A stretch of DNA of 20,294 nucleotides from NCBI GenBank assembly GCA_964428935.1, contig CAYSAG010000065.1, forward strand, positions 1 to 20,294, written 5' to 3'. Below are positions 7,749 to 15,797 of this stretch, one piece after another. This stretch comes from JAADHY01 sp964428935. GTDB taxonomy: Bacteria; Planctomycetota; Planctomycetia; Planctomycetales; Planctomycetaceae. Numbering within the stretch: the first letter of the stretch is position 1; each line of letters starts with the position of its first letter. A model generated the notes under the pieces. It worked only from the letters and a program-made list of their open reading frames with translations, searched no databases and had not been told where the DNA came from. The position numbers and the translations under genes were made by a program.

Positions 7749-8292
7749 GAGACGACTGGGCAACACGGTTGCGTTTCCCGCAAATTTGTGGAACGGTGTG
7801 AGACGCCCCCAACGGGGGATGCGACCGCCGGCACGGCGCAGAGCAGAGGCAACCGGCGAGAAGCAGCCTCTTTGTAGTTCGAACTCGTTTTGCGGAGAGT
7901 CTCGTGCCTCGAGCGGCGGCGAATTGGAAGCGGTGTTGTGGGCGCCGCTGTCCGTGCGGGTTGCCGCCAAGCCGGCTCATGGCGCGCAGCGGGCGGACGC
8001 GTCTCCACTGGTAGTTTGGCCGTACGTTCATGGCAACCAAGCAAACCGCAGAAGGGTTCGGCATGCGGACGCGGCAGCCGGCCCGTTTGCGGGAAGAGCC
8101 CAATTGTCGTTGGGGATCGGTGAGTACGCGTTCTTGTCTGCCGAGACCGGTTGGCGGCTCGAATCGCAGCTGGCATCGGTGCGTCCGGTCTGAACGACGT
8201 CCAGTCTGAACGAGGCATTGGTTTGGAGCGACGCGGACGCGGGGACGAAGCTGTACAGGTCATTGATCGTTCGAGCAAGAAAGACCAAGCGG
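7749..8292. other. Gene-free stretch before the broken sialidase gene
   Basis: 544 bases in which I see no recognisable protein in any frame and no RNA gene. Open frames exist on both strands, as expected at this GC content, but they are rich in Arg, Pro, Ala and Ser without family motifs. It is probably intergenic or decayed DNA, in keeping with the broken genes that follow. Confidence 0.45.
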
Positions 8293-9463
8293 ATGAAACT
8301 TGGACACGCGGCACATGGACTCGTTGTTTCTTGCTGTGGCTGCTTCTTGGCATGCTTCTCGGTCGGGATTGCAGTGGGCGAATCAGAACCGGCCGCAAGA
8401 GCCCCCGTGGTCGACTTTCATCCTGGGCCGGAGTACGCGGACGAGGTTCGGATGTTCCAGGGCATCCCGACGCTGGAAGCAGCCCTTGGAGGACGACTCT
8501 GGGCAGCATGGTACGGAGGCGGAGTGACGGAAGACGAGCAGAACTACGTCATGCTGGCGACCAGCGGTGACGATGGTCGAACTTGGTCGGATCTGAAACT
8601 GGTCATCGATCCGGATCGACGCGGCCCCGTTCGAGCGTTCGATCCGTGTTTGTGGCGAGATCCCCTTGGGCCGACTGTGGCTGTTTTGGGCACAGCGGAC
8701 AAAAGGAGGACGTCCGCACCTGTTCGCGATGGTAACGGCCAATGCCGACGACGAAACCCCGAGGTGGTCGAAGCCACGGCGAATCGGCTACGGAATCATG
8801 ATGGGCAAGCCGATCGTAACGCGCGACGGTGTCTGGTTGCTGCCGACAGCAATCTGGCTCCTCAAAGAGAGTTGCCGCGTGTTGGCGTCCACCGACAACG
8901 GGCGAACGTGGCGCTTGCTTGGCACCGCCTCGGTTCCCGATGAGAGAGATCGCAATTGTGACGAGCCGATGCTGATTGAGCATGAGGACGGTCGGCTGAG
9001 TATGTGGGTTCGGACGCGTTACGGCATCGGCCAAGCCGTTTCTCGAGACGGCGGACGCACATGGAGCTCGGTCGCTCCTTCGGAAATCGCTCACCCGCCT
9101 GCTCGCTTCTTCGTGCGTCGCCTGCGATCCGGTCACTTGCTGCTGGTCAAGCACGGTCCGCTTCGTCGCCGAACAGGTCGGTCGCATCTCACAGCTTTCC
9201 TGTCGACGGACGATGGGCAAACGTGGCAAGGCGGGCTGGTGCTCGACGAACGGCTGGGAGTCTCCTACCCAGACGGCTTTCAGAAAAAAGACGGACGCAT
9301 TTACATCATTTACGACTACGACCGACAAGGAAAAAAGGAGATATTGCTCTCGGTCTTTACGGAAGCAGACGTCCTGTATGGCCGTAATGTTTCTGGACAA
9401 GTGCGGTCACGTCAGCTCATCAACCGCGCCAGGGGCAAGAACCCACTTCGAGGCTCCAGCTGA
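8293..9463 (+). pseudogene. Sialidase-like Asp-box protein gene, split by a frameshift
   Basis: Encodes a secreted six-bladed beta-propeller of the sialidase/BNR-repeat type, predicted to hydrolyse or bind glycans. The first half starts at ATG 8293 with a hydrophobic signal segment and runs to FDPCLWRDPLG; the second half continues one frame later as RLWLFWAQ through to the stop at 9461-9463. The switch falls at 8665-8672, around GGGCC, and equals one extra base. Four Asp boxes of the S-x-D-x-G-x-T-W type are visible (GDDGRTW, TDNGRTW, RDGGRTW, TDDGQTW), one before and three after the break, so the repaired protein of roughly 390 residues would be complete. Either a real inactivating mutation or a sequencing error in a short G/C run explains this. 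The neighbouring transposase remnant makes true decay plausible. Confidence 0.75.
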
Positions 9464-9584
9464 CGACTCCTTGAAAGTGCGCTGACGCTCGACGGACGAG
9501 GGCCGGAAGGACGCAGTGACGCAGCAGGGCAATCGGTTCTGTTGCGTGACGACGGTTCCGAAACATGCTCGGTTTCGGGGAGAG
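9464..9584. other. Spacer between sialidase remnant and transposase remnant
   Basis: No supported gene. It could contain a more degraded part of the insertion element, but no terminal repeat was identified. Confidence 0.35.
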
Positions 9585-9945
9585 TGGAAGTACCTTCGGG
9601 CCGTGGGTGTGGGAGCAGCTCCAGCGAGCCGGCGCAAGAAAATCCGGGGCGAACGGGCGCGACGTCTTGACCCGCTTCTTGAGCGCGGTGCGGCTTGCGG
9701 AAGCGGTGCGAAGTCATTGGAGCATTGAGAACCCTCTTCGTTGGGACTTGCATGTCACGTTCGACGAGGACGATCTTCGGCCCTCCAACGACCGCATTCC
9801 GGCGGACAGAAGCATCTTGATGCGGCCGTCGTTGGTGTCGCCGAAGCGACAGGGCTCCCCGTGGCGAGTCACCGCCACGAAGCGCGAACGGCTCGACTGG
9901 GACGCAGCCGACTTGGAACAAGTCCTTGCGACACCGCAGCCGTAA
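9585..9945 (+). mobile_element. C-terminal remnant of an ISAs1-type (IS4-like DDE) transposase
   Basis: Only the end of the transposase is left. The core AVRSHWSIENPLRW followed by HVTFDED (about 9685-9774) matches the conserved R-x-HW-x-IEN-x-LHW...DVTF-x-ED block of ISAs1-family transposases; the glutamate of IEN is the third catalytic acidic residue. A WKYLRAVGVG segment fitting the preceding family region lies in another frame from 9585, implying a frameshift between about 9650 and 9685. The segment after the core is diverged, but DWDAADLEQVL near the end resembles the usual C-terminus. No full-length frame, no N-terminal acidic residues and no terminal inverted repeats were found, so it should be immobile. 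Confidence 0.65.
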
Positions 9946-10065
9946 CATGCGCTCGCCCTGGCCGCAGAGCGGAGCAACTTTTCTGACCTGCGACGGCGCG
10001 TTGCGCTCGCAGAGCGGTTTTCCCGTGCGTGGCCAACAGGTGTCAACGGCCGCTCCGCAGCTGGC

Positions 10066-10094
10066 TGGACTTCGCGCACGGTTGTTGGTGTAAT
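10066..10094 (+). promoter_or_regulatory. Extended -10 promoter for the oxidoreductase gene
   Basis: TGGACT (10066-10071) and TGTAAT (10089-10094) are spaced by 17 nt; matches are 4/6 and 5/6. TGG immediately before the -10 gives an extended -10 element. The leader to the start codon would be about 170 nt. Confidence 0.4.
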
Positions 10095-10259
10095 CGGTTG
10101 CGAGCCACACGCTTCGTTTGGTGGTTGGTCGGTCGGTGGAGAACGGCTGGCTGGAGTCGGGGCTGGTGAGGTTCGAGGCGGCCGGCGAGCAGCTCGACGA
10201 AGAAACGGTGAAGAATCCGCGCTGGTAGCACAGGCGTCTGAATCCAGTGCCAAAGACTT

Positions 10260-10265
10260 GGAGGT
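10260..10265 (+). promoter_or_regulatory. Strong ribosome binding site deciding the oxidoreductase start
   Basis: GGAGGT lies 7 nt before ATG 10273. It overlaps the upstream in-frame candidate start at 10258, so translation from ATG 10273 is favoured, which also places the Tat motif at the very N-terminus. Confidence 0.75.
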
Positions 10266-10272
10266 AACCCAG

Positions 10273-11748
10273 ATGGCTCGACAAACGCGACGCGCTTTCT
10301 TGAAAAAGTCGGTGGCGGCTGGAGTGGCGACGACCTTCGCCATTTCGGGCACGAAGGCTTCCGGACGGATTTTGGGAGCGAATGAGCGAGTGCAGGTGGG
10401 CGTGGCCGGCATCCACGGTCGGGGCGGTCACCACATTGCCGCTTACGCAAAGATGCCGGACGTCGACGTCTATTACCTGATTGACCCCGACTCGCGGCTG
10501 TTCAAGGCTCGCATCGACCAGGTTCAAAAACAGGGCGGCAACACGCCGAAGTGCGTGCAGGACATTCGCGAGGCGTTGGACGACCCTCACCTGGACGCCA
10601 TTTCTGTCGCCACGACCAACCACTGGCACTCACTGATTACCGTTTGGGCTTGCAAGGCCGGCAAGGACGTGTACGTCGAGAAGCCCTGCAGTCACAACCC
10701 GTTTGAGGGGCGACAGTGCGTCGAGGCCGCTCGCAAGTACAACCGCATTGTCCAGCACGGAACGCAGAGCCGTTCCTCACCGAAATGGCGGAACATGATT
10801 GCCGCAGTCCAGAGCGGTCGGTACGGCAAGCTGCTCGTCTCGAAGGGCTACGCTTCCAAACCGGGCAAGGGCCGCTGGACCGTGGGGTTTGCCGAGCCGA
10901 AAGATCCGCCGCCGGAATTGGACTTCAACATTTGGCTCGGACCAGCCCAGGTGCAGCCCTACAACGAAAACCTGGTCCACTACAACTGGCACTGGTTCTG
11001 GGACTTCGGTAACGGCGAGATCGGCAACCAAGGCGTGCACCAAATGGACATTGCTCGGTGGGCCATTGGCAAGACGTTGCCTCGAAGCGTCATTGCCATG
11101 GGGGGCCGCTACACGATCGACGTCGACCACGGCTACAAAGACCAAGCGCAGACGCCGAACATGCAGGTGGCCGTGTACGATTTCGACGGCGTGCTGCTGG
11201 TCTTCGAAGTGACGAGCCTGGTGGGGAAGAGCCCGATTACGGGGAAGAAGCTTCCGAGCAAGGTGACGAACGAGTTCTACCTGGAAGAGGGCAAGATTGC
11301 GAACGGAAAGTTCTACCCGAACGGGTCGGACAAAGGCGAACCGCTGCCGGAATTCGAGTACGAACTGCACGGCACGGACCACTTCCGGAATTTCATCGAC
11401 TGCGTGAAGTCACGGAAGCGCGAGGATTTGAACGCGGAAATCGAAGAGGGCCACTACTCGGCCGCGCTGTGCCACTTGGGCAACATTTCGTACCGCGTTG
11501 GCAATGAAGTGCCGGGTACGGAAGAGCCGGTCGGTTTCCCGGACGACCCGCGAGTTCAAGAGTCGTTGGAAACGATTCGGCGCGTGCTGAAGGAATTTTT
11601 GGACTACGACTTGAGCGAACACAGCTACCGTTTGGGAAAGAAATTGGAGTTCGACCCGCAGACGGAACGGTTTACGAACGACGAGGCGGCGAACGAACTG
11701 CTGACGCGCAACTACCGCGAACCGTTCGTCGTGCCGGAGAGGGTGTAG
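10273..11748 (+). CDS. Tat-exported Gfo/Idh/MocA-family oxidoreductase
   Basis: Predicted NAD(P)-dependent oxidoreductase acting on a sugar or sugar derivative outside the cytoplasmic membrane. The 491 residues begin with a twin-arginine signal (TRRAFLKK, residues 5-12, then a hydrophobic stretch to about 30), so the folded, cofactor-loaded enzyme should be exported by Tat. The Rossmann domain follows, with nucleotide-binding VGVAGIHGRGGHH (42-54), and VEKPCSHN (135-142) carries the family EKP motif with its conserved lysine. The C-terminal half is the alpha/beta domain that forms the substrate site. Such Tat-exported members are common in planctomycetes. The gene looks monocistronic, with its own promoter and an ideal ribosome site, and ends about 105 nt before the next start. 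The exact substrate is unknown; a link to DUF1080 or keto-sugar chemistry is inference. Confidence 0.93.
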   Translation: MARQTRRAFLKKSVAAGVATTFAISGTKASGRILGANERVQVGVAGIHGRGGHHIAAYAKMPDVDVYYLIDPDSRLFKARIDQVQKQGGNTPKCVQDIREALDDPHLDAISVATTNHWHSLITVWACKAGKDVYVEKPCSHNPFEGRQCVEAARKYNRIVQHGTQSRSSPKWRNMIAAVQSGRYGKLLVSKGYASKPGKGRWTVGFAEPKDPPPELDFNIWLGPAQVQPYNENLVHYNWHWFWDFGNGEIGNQGVHQMDIARWAIGKTLPRSVIAMGGRYTIDVDHGYKDQAQTPNMQVAVYDFDGVLLVFEVTSLVGKSPITGKKLPSKVTNEFYLEEGKIANGKFYPNGSDKGEPLPEFEYELHGTDHFRNFIDCVKSRKREDLNAEIEEGHYSAALCHLGNISYRVGNEVPGTEEPVGFPDDPRVQESLETIRRVLKEFLDYDLSEHSYRLGKKLEFDPQTERFTNDEAANELLTRNYREPFVVPERV

Positions 11749-11840
11749 TCCTCGCGACGGTTGCGTCTTGTCGGCGGAACGGCGGCGTGTGACGCCCGCG
11801 GTCGCCGCTCGTCGTTGGCGAGCGGAGCAGGGTCGGACGC

Positions 11841-11845
11841 AGGAG
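11841..11845 (+). promoter_or_regulatory. Ribosome binding site deciding the HEAT membrane protein start
   Basis: AGGAG lies 8 nt before GTG 11854. The frame is open back to 11761, but nothing upstream combines a start codon with a comparable site. Confidence 0.45.
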
Positions 11846-11853
11846 TGAGGTGG

Positions 11854-13098
11854 GTGGAGCGTCTGGGCTGCATTGCTGAGCTGCTCGCGTGCGGCGGATG
11901 TTGGGACTTGGCGGTGGCGTTGCGCTGGCCGTTTGTGGTCTCTTGGGCTCAAGCGTTGCTAGCCTGGGTTTTCGTGGTGGGGGCTCTTCGGTTGGTCAGC
12001 GCACGTTGGGCCTCTGCGTTGGGACTCCCCACAGGACGCACCCTCGTCAAAGTCGTTCTGGTAGCATTCGCGGTTTGGTTCGCGCTCGGTGTGCTCAGCG
12101 CCGGAAGCTCGCTCTGGGGTGTCTTCCCCCTCTTGGCTGCGTGGTTCGTCTACTTGCTTGTGCAAAGCGTGCGGAGTCTGTCGCGCTGGCGTCGAGACGG
12201 CGACCGGGGTGCACTTCCACGGTTGGTTTTTCACGCCTGTTGGTTGCTTGCCGTGGGAGCTCTGTTCGTTGACGGTGTCCGTCGGGCGAAAACGCTGGAG
12301 CACATGATTCGCTTTCTTGCCACGAGCCCGCGAGACATGGCGACGGTGGTCGTTCCAAACGTCGTTCAGCACGGGCAAGACGCTGTGCCGTTGCTCGTTC
12401 AGAAAACAAGAGAAGCTCTGGAAGCGGACGACTTGATGCTCCTGAGGAGCTGTCTGTTCTGTCTTGGACAAATCGGCGGTCCGGAAGCGGAGCGGTGTTT
12501 GGAGCAAGTGGTCGACCGTGTCATTGCTCACGGCGACCGGCCTCCGTTCTGGGCTCGTCACGCGTTCGCGGCCTACGCAGAGTGCATTGGACCACGAGCC
12601 GTGCCCAAGCTGAAACAGGCCTACGAACGCGTGAGCGACCGCTGCAAGTGGGCGGTCCTCGTCGCTTTGGCCAAGACCGCTTCGCCCGAAGGAGTTGCCT
12701 TCGTGTTCGACCACATTGATTCCTTGTTTGCGGGAATGGAGAGTGGCATGGGAGCTTGGGTTGACACCGCCGCTTGCACGCTGGATGTGCTTCTTTCCGA
12801 GCCAGACACGAGGGCGCTCCGGTCACTACCCACGCACCGTTACATCTACACGTGGCCGACTCCTGCTGAACTCGCTGACCGGACAGTGAGAGAGCAACTA
12901 CATCAATTCTTTTGGTTCCCGGAGGACAGGCCGCCGTCCCTGAAAAACCTGCGTGCTCGGTGGGAAGCGAACGGTCGAAAATTTCGGCGGCTGTGGCTCG
13001 AGCGCTTGAGCGACGAAGCGGAGGCACCCACCTCGGGTACTGCCTCCCAAGCCCCGACGAGCTCGACGCCGCTTCCCGCGCCGCTCCCGCGACAGTGA
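11854..13098 (+). CDS. Four-helix membrane protein with HEAT-like cytoplasmic domain
   Basis: I do not recognise a named family. The 414-residue product (from GTG 11854) has four predicted membrane helices at about 24-48, 63-82, 87-107 and 122-141, with basic segments such as RSLSRWRRDGDR between the third and fourth. A soluble part from about 145 follows. Residues about 160-300 contain paired amphipathic helices with the look of HEAT repeats (for example LRSCLFCLGQIGGPEAERCL and KWAVLVALAKTASPEGVAFV), suggesting a protein-binding scaffold. The last ~30 residues are Pro/Ser/Thr-rich and probably flexible. The gene follows the oxidoreductase by about 105 nt on the same strand, so read-through is possible, and it converges with the methyltransferase gene with only 28 nt between stop codons. 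The GTG start is an inference from the ribosome site. Confidence 0.65.
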   Translation: MERLGCIAELLACGGCWDLAVALRWPFVVSWAQALLAWVFVVGALRLVSARWASALGLPTGRTLVKVVLVAFAVWFALGVLSAGSSLWGVFPLLAAWFVYLLVQSVRSLSRWRRDGDRGALPRLVFHACWLLAVGALFVDGVRRAKTLEHMIRFLATSPRDMATVVVPNVVQHGQDAVPLLVQKTREALEADDLMLLRSCLFCLGQIGGPEAERCLEQVVDRVIAHGDRPPFWARHAFAAYAECIGPRAVPKLKQAYERVSDRCKWAVLVALAKTASPEGVAFVFDHIDSLFAGMESGMGAWVDTAACTLDVLLSEPDTRALRSLPTHRYIYTWPTPAELADRTVREQLHQFFWFPEDRPPSLKNLRARWEANGRKFRRLWLERLSDEAEAPTSGTASQAPTSSTPLPAPLPRQ

Positions 13099-13126
13099 CC
13101 CCGCCCGTGCACATGTCAGCCGACGC

Positions 13127-14131
13127 CTACCGGCCCGGCAACCTCGCTCGGACGACGGAGTTCATGCCTTCGTCCTGGCGCACCAGCTCGACGTCGACAA
13201 AACCGGCCACCGTCAGGTCTTCGCGAATTTCACTCAGCGTGAACGTCCCACCGCCGTCGGTGGCCACCAGCATGTTCACGGCGAAAAGAGCTCCGGCCGG
13301 CGGCCGCGTTCGGTCCTCGTTCATGACTACGTCGCGAATCAGCAACTGACCGCCCGGCGGCAGCGAGTCGGCGATCTTGCGAAACAGAGCTCGATTCTGC
13401 TCCCGTGAGTTCTGGTGAATGATGGCACTCAGCCAGACCACGTCCGCGCCCGTAGGAAGAGGGTCGCAGTAGAAGTCACCGCCAACCAGTTGCACCCGCT
13501 CCAGCACGCCGGCCCGCTCCAGCCGTCGCCGCGGAATGGGCAGCACTTCGGGCAAGTCGAACAGAATGGCCCGCGCGTTCGGTTGCAGCTCAAGCCACGC
13601 CAGCGTCCACGTGCCCGGCCCGCCGCCGACGTCCAGCACGCACCGAAAACTGGCGGGAGCCACCTCGCGCACGAGCGACCGAGCCACCGGACGCGACACC
13701 ACGTCCATGGCCTCGATGAAGGACTCGCGGTCAGCCTCTTCGCCACGGACGCTCGCTTCGACCTGAGCGGGACGGCCGGAACGGACCACGAAGGCCAGTT
13801 GAGACCACCGGCGGAGACAAACTTCCTGGTGACGCAACATGGGCACCACGCTGTCCGGCGAGTCGCTTTGCAAGTACGGGGCGAGTCGCTCGGGCAGGGC
13901 GTACCGACCCTCGGACTTGGTCAGCACCCGGGCGGCGACCAGAGCGTTCAACAACACCTCGATGCCTCGAGCGTCACACCCGCACGCTTCGGCCAGTGAC
14001 CGTCCGTTGCGCGGCCCTTCCACCAATCGGTCGAACACGCCCAATTGTGCCGCAGCTCCCAGGACGGCCGGCACCTGGTACGCCCGCATCAGCTCCAACA
14101 ACTCCTCACCCGACTGCACCGGCCTCGTCAT
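13127..14131 (-). CDS. SAM-dependent O-methyltransferase (plant COMT/hydroxyneurosporene type)
   Basis: Predicted cytoplasmic methyltransferase that moves a methyl group from S-adenosylmethionine to a hydroxyl of a small molecule, in the family of hydroxyneurosporene and plant caffeate-type O-methyltransferases. Of 334 residues, the first ~95 form the winged-helix dimerisation domain (LLELMRAYQVPAVLGAAAQL onward). The catalytic domain has the SAM loop VLDVGGGPGTW (165-175), the acidic motif FDLPEVLP (191-198), GGDF (217-220) and SAIIHQ (235-240), whose H239 aligns with the catalytic base of the plant enzymes. The usual HDW-x-D is replaced by HQNSREQ. ATG 14131 is chosen for GGAGG 7 nt upstream; the frame is open to 14305 but that extra part lacks family similarity. 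The substrate is unknown; a carotenoid or quinone-like aromatic is possible. Confidence 0.88.
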   Translation of the reverse strand: MTRPVQSGEELLELMRAYQVPAVLGAAAQLGVFDRLVEGPRNGRSLAEACGCDARGIEVLLNALVAARVLTKSEGRYALPERLAPYLQSDSPDSVVPMLRHQEVCLRRWSQLAFVVRSGRPAQVEASVRGEEADRESFIEAMDVVSRPVARSLVREVAPASFRCVLDVGGGPGTWTLAWLELQPNARAILFDLPEVLPIPRRRLERAGVLERVQLVGGDFYCDPLPTGADVVWLSAIIHQNSREQNRALFRKIADSLPPGGQLLIRDVVMNEDRTRPPAGALFAVNMLVATDGGGTFTLSEIREDLTVAGFVDVELVRQDEGMNSVVRARLPGR

Positions 14132-14138
14132 CGCCTCG

Positions 14139-14143
14139 CCTCC
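14139..14143 (-). promoter_or_regulatory. Ribosome binding site deciding the methyltransferase start
   Basis: GGAGG on the minus strand, 7 nt before ATG 14131, rules for the 334-residue form over the 392-codon open frame. Confidence 0.65.
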
Positions 14144-14418
14144 GCACAAGTGGCCGAGCGTGTCCGGAAAGTCGCCTGGCGTTTCTCGCCGGTCCAGCTC
14201 TTCGGAGCAGAGAGGCGTGCTCCGTCCGCCCTTGTCGCCAGCCACAAACGGCCACGACAGAACGGGAGCCCCGGCCCTCCAGGGACTTCCGGCGCCACCA
14301 CACACTCACGAGTCAGTCAGCGTGTCCGAGAACTCACGGACGACGCACGTCTCGAACCAGGCGGCCGACGCCCGACGCCAGTGCCCGTCGGCCTTGTCCG
14401 CACGCTTCGCGTGTGGTT

Positions 14419-14451
14419 CGCCAGGCCGGACAAGCGGTCCGCCGCCTGGCG
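14419..14451 (-). terminator. Large hairpin directly after the DUF1080 stop codon
   Basis: CGCCAGGC/GCCTGGCG (8 bp) and an inner CGGAC/GTCCG (5 bp) form a 13-bp stem interrupted by a 2-nt bulge, with a 5-nt loop. It begins one base past the stop codon of the DUF1080 gene. No U-tract follows, so it could be an attenuating or mRNA-protecting structure as well as a terminator. Confidence 0.45.
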
Positions 14452-15324
14452 TCACTGTTTGGCCGGAGCCGGCTTGGGGCCGCGGCCCAGCGGCCACAGC
14501 TCGAAGCGACGGAAAAAAATCTCGGCCAGCTCGCTCTGAAGCTGCAGCTTCCCGAACGACGGCACCGCGTCGAACGCCTCGTTGACCAACACGCCGTTGA
14601 CGTAGACCTGAATGTGGCCGCCGTCGCAGAAGACGTCCAGTCGAGTCCACTGGCCGAGCGGACTTTCGACGTCGTTTTTGCCTCGGAAGTCCAGCACGTC
14701 GGCCCAGTCGGGGTCGCGGCCGAACCAGTTGATTCGTCGGCGGTTCTGCAGGTTGAACGTTTCGCGTCGTCCCCCCTTTTTCCAGACCACCTCACCGTCC
14801 CGGTCACGACCGACCTCGCAAGTCAACGACAGCGGCACCGGCCGACCCTGCTCGTCGGTTCCTGCGACCAAAATGAAGTCCCCGACGCCGCCCTGAATGA
14901 TCTGCACCTCAATCGACGGCACCCAAACGCCGTGGTACCCGCCGTCGGCACCGACGCTGTGAATGAGGAAGCCCGAGTCCCGGGCCCGCTCCTTGCGCTT
15001 GCCCCAGGTCCGCTCGCCCCACTTGAATTCCAGCACCGCATGGTAGTCGCGGTAGGCTTGCTTGGTAATCAGACTGCCCAAGCCGTCGCCCGTAATGTGA
15101 ATCAGACCGTCGGTGACGCGAAACACCCGCCGGGGGTCTTCGTACTTGGTGTCCTGCAGCCAGGTGTAGAAATTGTCCAGCGAGCGGCCGTCGAACAACC
15201 GGAGCACACCCTTTTCCGGTCGAACCGCCTTCGCCCGCTCGCTTTTCCAGTCCCCACACCACCCGGTCGACGAAAACGCCACTGCCAGGCCCAAAAGGAC
15301 CAGCCCCCAAGCTTGTCGAAACAT
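14452..15324 (-). CDS. Secreted DUF1080 (3-keto-disaccharide hydrolase-like) protein
   Basis: A 290-residue exported protein with a concanavalin-like jelly-roll domain of the DUF1080 family, members of which have been described as 3-keto-glucoside or 3-keto-disaccharide hydrolases. An N-terminal signal peptide (about 1-23, hydrophobic core LVLLGLAVAF) precedes the domain. Family blocks are LRLFDGRSLDNFYTW (41-55), FRVTDGLIHITGDGLGSLIT (68-87), RDSGFLIHS (115-123) and VPSIEVQIIQGG (135-146), with a concluding sheet near VFCDGGHIQVYVNGVLVNEA. The start at ATG 15324 is supported by GAGGAGG about 10 nt upstream. A good promoter lies at 15493-15521. Such proteins often occur with Tat-exported Gfo/Idh/MocA oxidoreductases, which could supply the 3-keto sugar; the oxidoreductase at 10273-11748 is nearby but not in the same operon. 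Confidence 0.9.
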   Translation of the reverse strand: MFRQAWGLVLLGLAVAFSSTGWCGDWKSERAKAVRPEKGVLRLFDGRSLDNFYTWLQDTKYEDPRRVFRVTDGLIHITGDGLGSLITKQAYRDYHAVLEFKWGERTWGKRKERARDSGFLIHSVGADGGYHGVWVPSIEVQIIQGGVGDFILVAGTDEQGRPVPLSLTCEVGRDRDGEVVWKKGGRRETFNLQNRRRINWFGRDPDWADVLDFRGKNDVESPLGQWTRLDVFCDGGHIQVYVNGVLVNEAFDAVPSFGKLQLQSELAEIFFRRFELWPLGRGPKPAPAKQ

Positions 15325-15492
15325 GTCGCCGACGCCTCCTCTGTGCTCACCGCCGTCTCTTGACGCAAACCCGTCGCGAAACTTCCGCTCTGGCCTTGTG
15401 AGCCCTCTTTAGGCCTTTCGCGAAACGGGAACCGGCTCGACCGCGTTCCTTCTTCTCGCTGGCAACGCAGACGGCTTCTCCGCACGCCGCTC

Positions 15493-15521
15493 ATTACGCC
15501 GCGCCCAGCCGAGTTTGTCAA
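15493..15521 (-). promoter_or_regulatory. Sigma70-type promoter for the DUF1080 gene
   Basis: TTGACA (15521-15516, perfect -35) and CGTAAT (15498-15493, 4/6) on the minus strand are spaced by 17 nt, about 165 nt before the DUF1080 start codon. Confidence 0.5.
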
Positions 15522-15611
15522 CAGCGCCGGCTGGTCGAGGTCCCGTCCCGGCCGGCCCCGCGCGGTCGAGCACGCACAAGGCACCGACGGCGGGAGAGGC
15601 ACGCTGCCGAC

Positions 15612-15638
15612 GCCGGCAGGTCTTCGGGACGTGCCGGC
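15612..15638. repeat. Symmetric hairpin between divergent promoters
   Basis: GCCGGCA (15612-15618) and TGCCGGC (15632-15638) are perfect inverted repeats. Inside them GTC and GAC can pair around a TTCGG loop, leaving a single G/G mismatch. The whole unit could fold as a tight hairpin on either strand or serve as a dyad binding site. Confidence 0.4.
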
Positions 15639-15797
15639 AGTCCCGTGTTGTGGGCTCGCTGAACACGCTTCGGGCGGGACGGCGGAAGCCTGTGTGCGGG
15701 CACGGTGGAGCACAGGCAGCTGGGGTCGGCCCGAGCGCCAAGACTGACACGTCTTGTCCAACAAAGTCCAATCTGACCACTGTGGCAGTTGAAATGC

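Larger units (their letters stand above)
9946..10272. other. Leader and promoter region of the oxidoreductase gene
   Basis: 327 bases without a gene. They hold the candidate promoter at 10066-10094 and a strong ribosome binding site at the right end. The left part may contain the unrecognised end of the insertion element. Confidence 0.45.
14132..14451. other. Spacer between DUF1080 and methyltransferase genes
   Basis: 320 bases with no supported gene. It holds a large hairpin next to the DUF1080 stop (14419-14451) and a second perfect 7-bp inverted repeat, CGGAGCA/TGCTCCG, at 14203-14224 with an 8-nt loop. I found no convincing promoter for the methyltransferase gene, so read-through from the DUF1080 gene cannot be excluded. 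Confidence 0.45.

Noticed and set aside
7349..8509. A 386-codon minus-strand open frame across the gene-free stretch
   Set aside because: Pro/Arg/Ser/Thr-rich translation with no family signal; overlaps both the small membrane protein gene and the sialidase 5' end.
14132..14305. 58-residue N-terminal extension of the methyltransferase
   Set aside because: GGAGG 7 nt before ATG 14131 and the family's usual N-terminus support the shorter protein.
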